Positions 1-9,225 of a DNA stretch of 36,951 nucleotides are shown piece by piece. Every line of letters begins with the position of its first letter. Position 1 is the first letter of the stretch. The notes under the pieces are model-generated. The model saw nothing but the letters and a program-made list of their open reading frames with translations. It had not been told where the DNA came from and did no database searches. This stretch comes from Desulfobacterales bacterium (GTDB taxonomy: Bacteria; Desulfobacterota; Desulfobacteria; Desulfobacterales; Desulfobacteraceae), in NCBI GenBank assembly GCA_022361395.1, contig JAKSAX010000318.1, positions 1 to 36,951 on the forward strand. The letters run 5' to 3'. The position numbers were made by a program, and so were the translations under genes.

Positions 1-33
1 AGAAGATTTACACGTTTCCAGATAGGAGAATAA
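1..33 (+). CDS. tsf: Elongation factor Ts, C-terminal end (partial)
   Basis: The first 33 bases read in frame as RRFTRFQIGE followed by TAA. This matches the usual ending of EF-Ts, where an R-F-x-x-G-E tail closes the protein. The stop lies three bases before the pyrH start, and tsf-pyrH-frr is a very common bacterial order. EF-Ts recycles EF-Tu-GDP to EF-Tu-GTP in the cytoplasm. Only ten codons are present, so the call rests on tail similarity plus synteny. Confidence 0.7.
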   Translation, partial: RRFTRFQIGE

Positions 34-36
34 GTC

Positions 37-759
37 TTGGACAAAAAACCTGAGTTTCAACGGGTTCTAATCAAGCTGAGCGGCGAAGCCCTGATGGGAA
101 ATCAGGGCTTTGGCATCACCCCTGAAATGATTCACTATGTGGCCGAGGAAGTGGCCCAGGTGTACAAGCTCGGGGTGGAAATTTCAATCGTTGTGGGTGG
201 TGGTAATATTTTCAGGGGAGTTGCCGGTTCATCCGCAGGTATGGACAGGACCTCTGCAGACAACATGGGGATGCTGGCAACCGTGATCAACAGCCTGGCC
301 CTCTGTGACGCCCTGGAAAAATGCGATGTGCCCACTCGGGTCCAGACCGCCATTGCCATGGACAAAATTGCAGAGCCTTTTATCCGCAGAAAAGCCATCC
401 GCCATCTTGAAAAGGGCCGGGTTGTTATTTTTGCGGCCGGTACGGGCAACCCGTACTTTACAACGGATACGGCAGCTGTGCTCCGTGCCAATGAAGTCCG
501 TGCCCAGATCCTGTTCAAAGCAACTCAGGTGGACGGTGTGTATGACAAGGATCCCGTGGTCCACGATGATGCTGTCATGTTTGACGAACTGTCCTATATG
601 CGGGTTATTGAAAAACAGCTCCACGTCATGGATATGACCGCCATATCCCTTGCCATGGAACATGACCTGCCCCTGCAGGTTTTTGATCTTCACCAGGGCG
701 GCAATATTTTCAAGGCTGTCACCGGCGAAGATATCGGTACCCGGATTTATAATAAATAA
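37..759 (+). CDS. pyrH: Uridylate kinase (UMP kinase)
   Basis: This cytoplasmic enzyme phosphorylates UMP to UDP with ATP in pyrimidine nucleotide synthesis. The 240-residue product has the usual length of bacterial PyrH and its amino-acid-kinase fold motifs: KLSGEALMG near the N-terminus, GGGNIFRG near residue 55, and [13 protein letters not shown] near residue 136. The start is a TTG codon with a good ribosome site (AGGAGAA, 24-30) five to six bases upstream; no in-frame ATG fits as well. It follows tsf by three bases and precedes frr, with a stem-loop between them. UTP inhibition and GTP activation are known for the family but cannot be seen here. Confidence 0.97.
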   Translation: MDKKPEFQRVLIKLSGEALMGNQGFGITPEMIHYVAEEVAQVYKLGVEISIVVGGGNIFRGVAGSSAGMDRTSADNMGMLATVINSLALCDALEKCDVPTRVQTAIAMDKIAEPFIRRKAIRHLEKGRVVIFAAGTGNPYFTTDTAAVLRANEVRAQILFKATQVDGVYDKDPVVHDDAVMFDELSYMRVIEKQLHVMDMTAISLAMEHDLPLQVFDLHQGGNIFKAVTGEDIGTRIYNK

Positions 760-782
760 GTACCAGAACCAACAGTTTTCAT

Positions 783-826
783 CAGGAACAGCTGCCCGTG
801 TCTATCAATATTGACAGCTGTTCCTG
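783..826 (+). promoter_or_regulatory. Stem-loop between pyrH and frr
   Basis: A perfect 12-bp inverted repeat, CAGGAACAGCTG (783-794) and CAGCTGTTCCTG (815-826), encloses a 20-nt loop that itself contains the palindrome TCAATATTGA. It lies in the 102-bp gap between pyrH and frr. The bases after it are GT-rich and reach a T-run only at 841-846, so it is not a textbook terminator. It could be an attenuator or an RNA-processing or stability hairpin within the operon. Confidence 0.5.
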
Positions 827-861
827 TTGTTAACTGTTAACTTTTTTAAGGATGTGTTGTT

Positions 862-1419
862 ATGATTAACGAAGTGCTCGAAGAAACCAAAGAACGGATG
901 GGTAAGTCTGAGAAAGCCTTTGAAAGCGAATTGACCAAGGTTCGTACCGGTAGAGCATCTCAGGCCATACTTGACGGTGTCAAGGTCGATTATTACGGCA
1001 CACAGACCCCCCTTCCCCAGATGGCAACCGTTTCCATCCCCGAAAGCCGGCTCATCACGGTTAAACCCTGGGATGTCAGTGTTATCAACGAAGTGGAAAA
1101 AGCCATATTAAAGGCCAACCTCGGGCTGACCCCTTCCAATGACGGTAAGCTGATCCGCATTGCCATCCCGCCCCTGACCGAGGAGCGGAGAAAGGAAATC
1201 GCCAAAAGCGTTGCCAAAACCTGTGAAGATTTCAAGGTGGCCGTCCGGAATATCCGCAGGGATTCCAATGAGATGATCAAGGAACTCCAGAAAGAGGGGG
1301 ATATTTCCGAAGACGACAGCTTCAAGGCCCAGAAACAGGTCCAGGATCTTACAGACCAGTCCATCAAAAAACTGGATGAGATCTACGCGGCCAAGGAACA
1401 GGAAATCCTTGAAGTCTGA
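862..1419 (+). CDS. frr: Ribosome recycling factor
   Basis: RRF splits post-termination ribosomes together with EF-G. The 185-residue product has the standard family length. It carries the hallmark N-terminal helix with KVRTGRAS (residues 26-33), followed by the YYGTQTPLPQMA strand region. Its C-terminal helices end in LDEIYAAKEQEILEV. The ATG is preceded by AAGGATG at 848-854. The following uppS start lies inside the end of this gene, indicating translational coupling. Confidence 0.97.
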   Translation: MINEVLEETKERMGKSEKAFESELTKVRTGRASQAILDGVKVDYYGTQTPLPQMATVSIPESRLITVKPWDVSVINEVEKAILKANLGLTPSNDGKLIRIAIPPLTEERRKEIAKSVAKTCEDFKVAVRNIRRDSNEMIKELQKEGDISEDDSFKAQKQVQDLTDQSIKKLDEIYAAKEQEILEV

Positions 1420-2176
1420 TATCAACGTTTCGGAGTTAGAAAAAGAGAGCCTGCCCGTCCATGTAGCCATGATCATGGACGGCAACGGACGCTGGGCCAA
1501 AAAGCGGCTGATGAACCGGGTAAAAGGGCATGAGCAAGGTTCCAGGACCGTCAGGGAAATTGTCAGTGCATGCCGTGAACTTGGCATCGGTTTTCTGACC
1601 CTGTATGCTTTTTCAACAGAAAACTGGGGCCGGCCAAAGGCTGAAGTCAAGGCCCTGATGATCCTGCTTAAACGGTTTCTGGTTTCTGAGCGGGATGAAC
1701 TGAATAATAAAGGGATACGGCTCAATATTCTCGGACAAAAGGAAAAACTGCCGGCAGATGTCCGGGAGGAGGCCGAGCGTACCATGGACCTGACCCGGAA
1801 CCACACTGAAATGGTGCTGAACCTGGCGTTAAGCTACGGCAGCCGGGAGGAGATTACCCGGGCTGCACAGCGCCTTGCCCATAAGGTCCGGTCAGGGGAA
1901 CTCCGCCCGGAGGAGATTACAGATGAGACCCTATCGGCCCATCTGTACACGGGCGGTATGCCGGATCCCGACCTTATCATCAGGACCTCGGGAGAATTCC
2001 GCCTCTCCAATTTTATGATGTGGCAGGCCGCATATGCGGAACTCTTTATTACCCGGACCCTCTGGCCGGATTTTTCAAAAGAGGAGTTCCATAAAATATT
2101 AATTGATTTTCAGCAAAGGGACCGACGGTTCGGGAAGGTAAAATGCAACACCTCCAACGATGGCTCACCGCTATAA
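1409..2176 (+). CDS. uppS: Undecaprenyl diphosphate synthase
   Basis: This cis-prenyltransferase extends farnesyl diphosphate with isopentenyl units to the C55 carrier lipid for peptidoglycan and O-antigen. The signature HVAMIMDGNGRWA holds the catalytic Asp, and LTLYAFSTENWGRP and the C-terminal PDLIIRTSGEFRLSNF motif are all present. The start is uncertain. An ATG at 1376 gives 266 residues but has no ribosome site and overlaps frr by 44 bp. The TTG at 1409, chosen here, follows CAGGAA closely, overlaps frr by 11 bp and gives 255 residues, close to the family norm. The 3' end overlaps cdsA by 34 bp. Confidence 0.93.
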   Translation: MKSDINVSELEKESLPVHVAMIMDGNGRWAKKRLMNRVKGHEQGSRTVREIVSACRELGIGFLTLYAFSTENWGRPKAEVKALMILLKRFLVSERDELNNKGIRLNILGQKEKLPADVREEAERTMDLTRNHTEMVLNLALSYGSREEITRAAQRLAHKVRSGELRPEEITDETLSAHLYTGGMPDPDLIIRTSGEFRLSNFMMWQAAYAELFITRTLWPDFSKEEFHKILIDFQQRDRRFGKVKCNTSNDGSPL

Positions 2177-2958
2177 TACTTGCCCCCCTTGTACTTTGGA
2201 TCTTAATAAAAGGCACCACCCTTCTTGTGGCCGCACTGGTTTCAGTGGTGGCCATTTTTGCTATCCGGGAGTATCTGCGCATTATTTTCGGCAATGATGA
2301 CGGCCCGGTATCCCAATCCATTAAGATTATTTCTTACTCTATCTCCATGATGCTGATCATGGGGGCCTGTCTTGGATCATGGCAGCTGCTGATCCTGATT
2401 CTTGCCCTGAACCTGATGGGTCTGTGCCTGTTTGTGCTTTTCAGGTTTGCGACCACGCCCCATATTTTTGACCTGATCTCCAAGCAGGTTCTGGGTATCG
2501 TATACATCCCCCTGTCCCTGGCACTCCTGGTCTTTATCCACGGCATTGAGGGAGGAACCTTCTGGATCATCTGGCTGCTCATCGTCAGTTTTGCCAATGA
2601 TACCGGCGCCTTTTACACCGGCACCTTTCTCGGCAAAAACAAACTGGCCCCGAATATCAGCCCCAACAAAACCATTGAAGGATCCGTCGGCGGGATTGTC
2701 ACCTCTGTGGTCATCGGATTCGCAGCCTGCCTGTTTTTTTTCTCCGATCTCTCCCTGGCGCTTTTAAGCGTTCCCTGCGCCCTGATCATGGCGGCAGCCG
2801 GCCAGGTCGGGGACCTGTTTGAATCTGCCATGAAGCGGGCCACCCAGGTTAAGGATTCCGGACGGATCCTGCCCGGACACGGGGGAATGCTTGACAGGAT
2901 AGACGGGGTGCTGCTGGCCATACCGGTTCTATACGCCTTCCTGGTGTTTGCTCGATGA
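2143..2958 (+). CDS. cdsA: Phosphatidate cytidylyltransferase
   Basis: CdsA makes CDP-diacylglycerol from phosphatidic acid and CTP in the inner membrane, feeding phospholipid synthesis. The 271-residue protein is strongly hydrophobic with roughly eight membrane segments. Near the C-terminus it carries the family signature: S-x-x-K-R-x(4)-K-D-S-G, then LPGHGGMLDR. The ATG lies 34 bp inside uppS, and the stop overlaps the dxr start in ATGA, so the three genes are translationally coupled. Confidence 0.96.
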   Translation: MQHLQRWLTAIILAPLVLWILIKGTTLLVAALVSVVAIFAIREYLRIIFGNDDGPVSQSIKIISYSISMMLIMGACLGSWQLLILILALNLMGLCLFVLFRFATTPHIFDLISKQVLGIVYIPLSLALLVFIHGIEGGTFWIIWLLIVSFANDTGAFYTGTFLGKNKLAPNISPNKTIEGSVGGIVTSVVIGFAACLFFFSDLSLALLSVPCALIMAAAGQVGDLFESAMKRATQVKDSGRILPGHGGMLDRIDGVLLAIPVLYAFLVFAR

Positions 2959-4124
2959 AGTCACTGGCCATTCTCGGTGCAACAGGCTCCATTGGCAGGT
3001 CTGCCTTAAAAATTGTCCGCATGCATCCTGACCGGTTCGATGTCCAGGTGCTCACCGGGGCCACCAACGTCCGGCTTCTGGCTGAACAGATACAGGAGTT
3101 CAGGCCGGCTATGGTGGCTGTCCTGGACCGGGACAGGGCAGATGAACTGGCAAAACTTCTTGACGCTGATAAAAGGCCTGAGATCCTTTGGGGGGAAGAC
3201 GGATTTGAAACTGCCGCCCAATGGGAAACCGCTGACATGGTGCTTCTGGCCATGGTGGGGGCTGCGGGACTGAAACCGGCACTTGCCGCCATTGAGGCAG
3301 GCAGGGAAATCGCCCTGGCCAACAAGGAGACCCTGGTGATGGCAGGGGATCTTGTCATGGCAAAGGCAAAGGAAAAAGGGGTGGATATCCTGCCCGTGGA
3401 TTCGGAGCATTCCGCCATTTTTCAATGTTTGCAGGGCAACCGCAGAAGGGATTTCAAGCGGATATTCCTGACTGCATCCGGTGGGCCTTTCAGGACCCGT
3501 CCCCTTGATACCTTTGCAGATATTACCCTGGCCGACGCCCTGAACCATCCCACCTGGAACATGGGGCACAAGATCACCATAGATTCCGCCACCCTGATGA
3601 ACAAGGGGCTTGAAGTGGTGGAGGCGGTTCAGTTGTTCGGCATTACCCAGGACGAGATCGAGGTGCTGGTACATCCCCAGAGCATTGTCCACTCCATGGT
3701 CGGGTTCAAGGACGGGGCTGTTATGGCACAGATGGGGGTCCCGGACATGATGGAGGCCATTGCCTATGCCTTTTCCCTGCCGGCCCGCCTGGAACTTTCC
3801 ACAGGCTTCCCCGACTTTGCCGCCCTGGGAGCGCTTACCTTTGAAGCCCCTGACCTGAAAAAATTCCCCTCCCTTGAATTCGCATTTGAAGCCTGCAGGC
3901 AAAAAGGCACCCTGCCGGCAGTGATGAATGCGGCCAATGAAGTGGCCGTTGCCGCCCTGCTGGAAGAGAGGATCCGGTTCATGGATATTTTTTCCCTTAT
4001 TTCCGAGGTCATGGGACGGCATACCCGCATTGACAATCCTGATCTTTCAGGTATTATTGAGGCCGATTACTGGGCCAGGGAAACGGCAGTCTCCCTGATC
4101 GCCCAAACTTCCAAACCCAAATAG
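2955..4124 (+). CDS. dxr: 1-deoxy-D-xylulose 5-phosphate reductoisomerase
   Basis: Dxr is the second enzyme of the MEP isoprenoid pathway, converting DXP to MEP with NADPH. The 389-residue length is typical. GATGSIG at residues 8-14 is the NADPH-binding loop. Further conserved blocks are ANKETLVMAG, the metal-binding PVDSEHSAIFQCL, HPTWNMGHKITIDSATLMNK and the catalytic-loop region that follows. It starts in an ATGA overlap with cdsA. Beside uppS it supplies isoprenoid precursors to the same envelope pathway. Confidence 0.97.
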   Translation: MKSLAILGATGSIGRSALKIVRMHPDRFDVQVLTGATNVRLLAEQIQEFRPAMVAVLDRDRADELAKLLDADKRPEILWGEDGFETAAQWETADMVLLAMVGAAGLKPALAAIEAGREIALANKETLVMAGDLVMAKAKEKGVDILPVDSEHSAIFQCLQGNRRRDFKRIFLTASGGPFRTRPLDTFADITLADALNHPTWNMGHKITIDSATLMNKGLEVVEAVQLFGITQDEIEVLVHPQSIVHSMVGFKDGAVMAQMGVPDMMEAIAYAFSLPARLELSTGFPDFAALGALTFEAPDLKKFPSLEFAFEACRQKGTLPAVMNAANEVAVAALLEERIRFMDIFSLISEVMGRHTRIDNPDLSGIIEADYWARETAVSLIAQTSKPK

Positions 4125-4133
4125 CGAGGTCTT

Positions 4134-5204
4134 ATGGGTCACTCTGCTGTGGCATTTATTATTGTTATTGGCATCCTTGTTTTTGTCCATGAGTTCGGGC
4201 ATTTCCTGGTGGCGCGGCTGTGCGGGGTCGGGGTTGAAGTTTTTTCCCTGGGATTCGGTCCTAAAATCTTCAAAAAAAAATATGGCCGGACAGAGTATTG
4301 CATCTCAGCCATTCCCCTGGGCGGATATGTGAAGATGACCGGCGAAGACCCAAGCGGTGAGCTTGACCCGGCTGACAGGCCATACTCCTTTACCCATAAG
4401 CCCCTGAGCCGGAAAGCGCTGATTGTTGCTGCCGGGCCAGCCTTTAATTTTTTTCTGGCCATTCTTATCTTCTACCTGCTGTATCAGATTTCAGGCCTCA
4501 CCCTGGCCAGGCCGGATGTGGGGCAGGTGGTGGATGATACGCCTGCAAAGGCAGCAGGCCTGAGGCCCGGGGATATCATAAGGGAGGTAAACGGCACACC
4601 TGTTGCCTCATTCGGTGATATTCCCCTGGAAATCGCCAAAACCGGGGGCCAGGAGGTGCATCTGGTGGTTGAGCGTGACGGGGAAGCCCTTGACTTCCGC
4701 CTGACACCCCGCCGCCAGGAGGGCAAGAACCTGTTCGGGGAGACCGTTGACCGGTACGTTCTCGGCATTGTCGGCACCGGGGAAACCTTTCATCAACCCT
4801 TAAATATGTTTCAGGCCATGGGCAAGTCGGTTGCCGATACTTACGGCCTGATCAAGCTGACCATCATGTCAGTTGTTAAAATGGTCAGCGGCGCCATCTC
4901 TGCCGACAACCTGGGCGGCCCTATCATGATCGCCCAGATGGCCGGTCAGCAGGCCAAGGCCGGAATGGCGAATTTTGTATGGTTTATTGCACTGCTTTCT
5001 GTCAACCTGGGGATCATCAATCTCTTTCCCATTCCGGTTCTGGACGGTGGACATCTGCTCTTTTTCGGCATCGAGGCCGTAACCGGGAAATCCGTCAGTG
5101 AGAAGCTGCGCGAAAAGCTGATTCAGTTCGGTGCAGCAGTGCTTGTGGCATTAATGATCTTTGTTTTTTACAATGACATTGTAAGAATATTCAATGGTGG
5201 GTAA
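4134..5204 (+). CDS. rseP: Site-2 protease RseP (zinc intramembrane protease)
   Basis: RseP-type proteases cut transmembrane segments, classically that of an anti-sigma factor in the envelope-stress response. The 356-residue protein has HEFGH at residues 19-23 in the first membrane helix (zinc ligands H19 and H23, catalytic E20). A PDZ domain lies near residues 125-190 (VDDTPAKAAGLRPGDII), and NLFPIPVLDGGH near residue 300 supplies the third zinc ligand. It has one PDZ domain where E. coli RseP has two. GAGG precedes the ATG. The usual downstream proS or bamA is absent; purine genes follow instead. Confidence 0.94.
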   Translation: MGHSAVAFIIVIGILVFVHEFGHFLVARLCGVGVEVFSLGFGPKIFKKKYGRTEYCISAIPLGGYVKMTGEDPSGELDPADRPYSFTHKPLSRKALIVAAGPAFNFFLAILIFYLLYQISGLTLARPDVGQVVDDTPAKAAGLRPGDIIREVNGTPVASFGDIPLEIAKTGGQEVHLVVERDGEALDFRLTPRRQEGKNLFGETVDRYVLGIVGTGETFHQPLNMFQAMGKSVADTYGLIKLTIMSVVKMVSGAISADNLGGPIMIAQMAGQQAKAGMANFVWFIALLSVNLGIINLFPIPVLDGGHLLFFGIEAVTGKSVSEKLREKLIQFGAAVLVALMIFVFYNDIVRIFNGG

Positions 5205-8200
5205 TATGATTTCCAATATTGAGATTGCATTAAAACAGGACCTGAGGGATGCAGAGGCGTCTGCATTGATCAAAAAGGCGGATTCCTATTTCGGCATCCG
5301 GATAGAGGCGGCCCGGTGTATTCACATCGTGACTGTCGAATCCGACCTGGATCAGGACGGTCTTGACCGTGCCAGGCAGGAGATTTTTACGAATCCCGTG
5401 ACCCAGGTTTCAAGCCTGACGCCCCTGGATACAGACTTTCACTGGTGTATCTGGATCGGATACAGGCCGGGTGTCAAGGATAATCCCGGTGCCACTGCCA
5501 TGGAGGCGGTCAGGGATGTCCTGGGCAAAACCTTTACCCCGGATGAGGGCATTTATACCTCAAAGCGCTACTGCCTGAAAGGGGAAGGCCTTACCCGGGA
5601 GGACGTGGAAAAGATCGCTGCTGAGATCCTTTCCAACGCCATTATCCAGCAGTTCAAGGTCTTTCACAGGGACGAGTGGGACAAGGACCTCGGCGCGGAT
5701 GTAAAACCGGCCAAGGTGATTTTAAACCATGAACCCTGCTGTGACACCGTGGATATTGATACAGATGAGATGCTGGCCGAAATTTCCGATGAGCGGAACC
5801 TGGCCCTGAATCCCAGGGATATTCCCGTGATCCGTGAGTACTTTCTTGACCCCGGGGTCCTGGCGGACCGGGCCGAGGTGGGACTGTCCAAACCAACGGA
5901 TGTGGAACTGGAGTATATTTCCCAGGCCAGAAGCGACCATTGCAACCACAATACATTCAACGGCATCTTCAGGTATACCGATCTTTCCACCAATGAAACC
6001 GTGGTTGAAAACTCCCTGTTTAAAACCTATATCCAGAAACCGACCCTGGAACTCAAGGAGCAGAAAGACTGGGTGGTCTCCGTGCTCTGGGACAATGCCG
6101 GTGTGGGCACCTTTGACGATGAGAACAACTACGTGGTCACGGGCGAGACCCATAACTCCCCCTCAAATATGGAGGCCTATGGCGGGGCCATCACGGGAAT
6201 CGTCGGCGTGTACCGCGACCCCATGGGCACCGGGCTGGGATCCAAACTCTTCATGGGCAGTTTCGGCTATTGTGTCGGTGATGTGAATTACGACGGCCCC
6301 CTGAAACCGCCCCTCCATCCCAGGCGGCTTCTTGACGGGGTCATTGAAGGAGTAAGAGACGGGGGAAACAAGAGCGGTGTACCCACCACCTTCGGCCAGA
6401 CCCTGTTTGATCCCGGATACATGGGGAAGAGCCTGGTATTTGTGACTGCCCTGGGCATTATGCCGAAAGAGGTCAAGGGGAAACCCAGCCATGAAAAAAC
6501 CACGTCCCCCGGCGAACTGATCATCATGAGCGGCGGCCGGGTGGGCAAGGACGGCATCCACGGGGTGACGGCCTCCTCCGAAAGCTACTCTGAAAACACC
6601 CCGGCAGGGCATGTACAAATCGGCGATCCCTATACCCAGAAAAAGATGCATGACTTTCTCCTGGTCTGCCGTGACGAAGGGCTGATCCCCTTTATTACGG
6701 ACAACGGGGGAGGGGGGCTCTCCTCTTCAGTGGGTGAATCCGCCATGCTGTCCAACGGCTGCGAGGTCTGGCTGGATAAGGTGCCCCTGAAATACGAAGG
6801 CCTGGACATGTGGGAGATCTGGATCTCCGAATCCCAGGAGCGGATGACCGTCTCCATCAAGCCTGAGAACCTTGACCGGTTCATGGAATTGTCCGCCCTC
6901 CATGAGGTTGAAAGCACGGTGATCGGCAAGTACACGGACACGGGAAAGCTGCATATCAAATACAAAGACGAGACCTGCGCCTATGTGGACATGGATCTTC
7001 TGGACAAGGGGTTCCCCGCCTGGGAGTTTGATGCTGTCTGGATCCCGCCCGAAACAAGGGGGCTCACAGAGCCTGTGATTTCCACCCCTTCGGATTTCAA
7101 CGGGATCCTGGAGCAGATGCTGGCCAGGCCCAATATCTGCTCAAAGGAGTGGATCATCCGCCAATACGATCATGAGGTCCAGGGCGGATCCGTTGTCAAG
7201 CCCCTGGTGGGCGTGAACCACAACATCCCCTCCGACGCATCCGTGACCCGGCCGGTGCTGACAAGCGAAAAGGGGCTTGCCTTTTCCCAGAGCCTGCTGC
7301 CCTGGTATTCGAAAATAGATGCCTATCACATGATGACCTGCTCCATTGACGAGGCGGTCCGCCGTCTTATTGCCGTGGGCGGTTCCTTTGACCACATCGG
7401 CGGACTGGACAACTTCTGCTGGCCCAATATCGGGTATGATGAAAAGACCAACCCGGACGGGAAGTTCAAAGCAGCCCAGCTGGTCCGGGCCTGCCGGGCC
7501 CTGAAAGACACCTGCATGGCCTACGGGATTCCGCTGCTGTCCGGTAAGGATTCCATGTATGTGGACGGCCACCTGGAAGGACCCTTCGGGGAAAGGACAA
7601 AGGTCTCTGCCCTGGAGACGGTTCAGATTTCCGCCACCTCGGTCCTGGATAATGTGGCCAGGTGCGTAACCCTTGAGCCCAAGATCTCCGGTGACCTGGT
7701 CTATGTTGTGGGAACCACGGCAGATGAGCTCGGGGCGTCCGAATATTACGAGATGTTCGGCAAGACCGGGGTAAACGTGCCTGTTGTGGATTTCCCGGGA
7801 TCAAAAGTGGTGTACAAGGCCCTGGAAAAAGCCATTGACAAGGAACTGGTCGCATCCTGCCATGCCGTGGCCAGGGGCGGCCTGGGCGTCCATCTGGCAG
7901 TCATGGCCATGGCCGGCGGCCTGGGCATGGATATCGACCTCACCGCGGTTCCCGCAAAATCAGACGAGGAACTGGCCGATCACGTTGCCCTGTTCAGCGA
8001 ATCTGCAGGCCGGTTTATCCTGACCATTGACCCGGAAAACAGGGAGACCTTTGAAAAATTATGCAAAGGCCTGCCCGTGGCCTGTGTGGGATCGGTGACC
8101 GATGCCCATGACCGGCTGAAAGTTGAGGGGCGCAACGACAACACCCTGGTGGACCTGGCCATAGGGTCCCTTGATACCGCATTCAACCAGACCTTTGGAG

Positions 8201-8211
8201 AGATGATATGA
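5194..8211 (+). CDS. purL: Phosphoribosylformylglycinamidine synthase, PurS-PurL fusion
   Basis: This enzyme uses ATP and ammonia from PurQ to convert FGAR to FGAM in purine synthesis. At 1005 residues it is longer than small PurL (about 740) and shorter than the single-chain enzyme (about 1300). The first 200 residues or so look like a PurS-type region, and the rest is the PurL synthetase. GETHNSPSNMEAYGG near residue 317 is the ATP/substrate motif, and FITDNGGGGLSSSVGESA is also characteristic. The first ATG overlaps the rseP end by 11 bp; a second ATG at 5206 is an equally possible start. It ends in an ATGA overlap with purQ. Confidence 0.94.
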   Translation: MVGNMISNIEIALKQDLRDAEASALIKKADSYFGIRIEAARCIHIVTVESDLDQDGLDRARQEIFTNPVTQVSSLTPLDTDFHWCIWIGYRPGVKDNPGATAMEAVRDVLGKTFTPDEGIYTSKRYCLKGEGLTREDVEKIAAEILSNAIIQQFKVFHRDEWDKDLGADVKPAKVILNHEPCCDTVDIDTDEMLAEISDERNLALNPRDIPVIREYFLDPGVLADRAEVGLSKPTDVELEYISQARSDHCNHNTFNGIFRYTDLSTNETVVENSLFKTYIQKPTLELKEQKDWVVSVLWDNAGVGTFDDENNYVVTGETHNSPSNMEAYGGAITGIVGVYRDPMGTGLGSKLFMGSFGYCVGDVNYDGPLKPPLHPRRLLDGVIEGVRDGGNKSGVPTTFGQTLFDPGYMGKSLVFVTALGIMPKEVKGKPSHEKTTSPGELIIMSGGRVGKDGIHGVTASSESYSENTPAGHVQIGDPYTQKKMHDFLLVCRDEGLIPFITDNGGGGLSSSVGESAMLSNGCEVWLDKVPLKYEGLDMWEIWISESQERMTVSIKPENLDRFMELSALHEVESTVIGKYTDTGKLHIKYKDETCAYVDMDLLDKGFPAWEFDAVWIPPETRGLTEPVISTPSDFNGILEQMLARPNICSKEWIIRQYDHEVQGGSVVKPLVGVNHNIPSDASVTRPVLTSEKGLAFSQSLLPWYSKIDAYHMMTCSIDEAVRRLIAVGGSFDHIGGLDNFCWPNIGYDEKTNPDGKFKAAQLVRACRALKDTCMAYGIPLLSGKDSMYVDGHLEGPFGERTKVSALETVQISATSVLDNVARCVTLEPKISGDLVYVVGTTADELGASEYYEMFGKTGVNVPVVDFPGSKVVYKALEKAIDKELVASCHAVARGGLGVHLAVMAMAGGLGMDIDLTAVPAKSDEELADHVALFSESAGRFILTIDPENRETFEKLCKGLPVACVGSVTDAHDRLKVEGRNDNTLVDLAIGSLDTAFNQTFGEMI

Positions 8212-9044
8212 GCAAGGTTAAGGCACTTATTTTAACCGGTTTCGGGCTAAACTGTGACAATGAAACCGCACTGGCCTTTGAAATGGCCGGCGCCCGGGCC
8301 CACAGGGTTCACATCAACACCCTTATCTCAGGGGAAGAGCGCCTTGAGAACTACCACATCCTGGCATTCGGCGGGGGATTCTCCTGGGGAGATGATCACG
8401 GGGCCGGTGTGATCCAGGCGCTGAAACTGAAAAACAATATCGGCAGGGACCTGCTCGACTTTGTGGCTGCAGGAAAGCTGGTAATAGGCATATGCAACGG
8501 ATTCCAGGCCCTGGTAAACCTCGGGCTGCTGCCCGGGCTCGATGCCGATTATACCCGGAGATCCGTGGCCATCACCTTTAATGACTGCGGCAATTTCAGG
8601 GACCAGTGGGTAAGGCTTGCTGCCGATGAAAAAAGTCCCTGCGTATTTACCCGGGGGCTTGAGACAGTGGATTATCCAGTCCGCCACGGCGAGGGAAAGG
8701 TTATAGCGGACCCGGCAGTGATAGAGACCCTTGTGGCAAACAACCAGGTGGTGTTCAGATATGCCGGTGCCGACGGCAACCCGGCCGACGGGGCGTTCCC
8801 GGCGAATCCCAACGGTGCCGTGGACGATATTGCAGGCATCTGCGATCCCACAGGCCGGGTGTTCGGCCTTATGCCGCATCCTGAAGCCTATAATCACTTT
8901 ACCAACCACCCGGACTGGCCAAAGGCCAAGGAAATTGCCAAGCGCCAGGGTAAAACACCGGGTGAAGATGTGGTTACCGGTATCCGCCTGTTTGAAAACG
9001 GGGTCAGCTATATAAAAGAAAATTTAGGGAGCGCGCAAAAATAA
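8208..9044 (+). CDS. purQ: FGAM synthase glutaminase subunit PurQ
   Basis: PurQ hydrolyses glutamine and passes ammonia to PurL. The 278-residue product is a class I amidotransferase with the complete triad: nucleophile C96 in GICNGFQAL, and H224 and E226 in MPHPEAY. The start overlaps the purL stop. The 3' end is unusual: the last seven codons (NLGSAQK) and the TAA lie inside the terminal inverted repeat of a foldback element starting at 9024. The native C-terminus has therefore been replaced by element-derived codons. All catalytic residues are upstream, so function is probably retained. Confidence 0.95.
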   Translation: MSKVKALILTGFGLNCDNETALAFEMAGARAHRVHINTLISGEERLENYHILAFGGGFSWGDDHGAGVIQALKLKNNIGRDLLDFVAAGKLVIGICNGFQALVNLGLLPGLDADYTRRSVAITFNDCGNFRDQWVRLAADEKSPCVFTRGLETVDYPVRHGEGKVIADPAVIETLVANNQVVFRYAGADGNPADGAFPANPNGAVDDIAGICDPTGRVFGLMPHPEAYNHFTNHPDWPKAKEIAKRQGKTPGEDVVTGIRLFENGVSYIKENLGSAQK

Positions 9045-9128
9045 CTTCACCTAATCTGTTTATAAAAGCCCTTAAAACATTGGGTATTTTGCAAACAGAA
9101 TGTGAACTAATTCTTACGCGATCCCTTA
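9024..9128 (+). mobile_element. Foldback (MITE-like) element, copy 1
   Basis: This 105-bp element starts TTAGGGAGCGCGCAAAAATA and ends in CGCGATCCCTTA. Its ends form imperfect inverted repeats of about 27 bp. Inner segments also pair (TCTGTTT with AAACAGA, AAAA with TTTT, CCC with GGG), so the whole unit can fold into one hairpin. Near-identical copies lie at 11082-11187 (same orientation; about five substitutions and one indel) and 21090-21194 (opposite orientation). It encodes no protein. TA flanks both ends just outside GGGA...TCCCT, which would fit TA target duplication, though this is inference. It supplies the purQ stop codon. Confidence 0.85.
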
Positions 9129-9155
9129 ATATAAAAGATATCCCTGACAGATCCG

Positions 9156-9197
9156 GGAAGAGGGGCGCCTCAGAAGAGGGCCTTTCTTCCTGTTTTT
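9156..9197 (+). terminator. Rho-independent terminator after purQ
   Basis: GGAAGA (9156-9161) pairs with TCTTCC (9185-9190). A G+C-rich inner stem (GGCGCCTC with GAGGGCC) extends it, and TGTTTTT follows. It lies about 110 bp after the purQ stop because the foldback element sits between them. It most likely ends the long pyrH-to-purQ transcription unit. Confidence 0.65.
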
Positions 9198-9225
9198 AAA
9201 TACCCTAACATATTGCGACCTCATC

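Noticed and set aside
1108-1806. Long minus-strand frame across frr and uppS
   Set aside because: It is antisense to two certain genes with diagnostic motifs; its Ser/Arg-rich product is a typical shadow.
3006-4022. 338-codon minus-strand frame inside dxr
   Set aside because: It is antisense to dxr, whose motifs are complete; its Gly/His-rich product is a GC-driven shadow.
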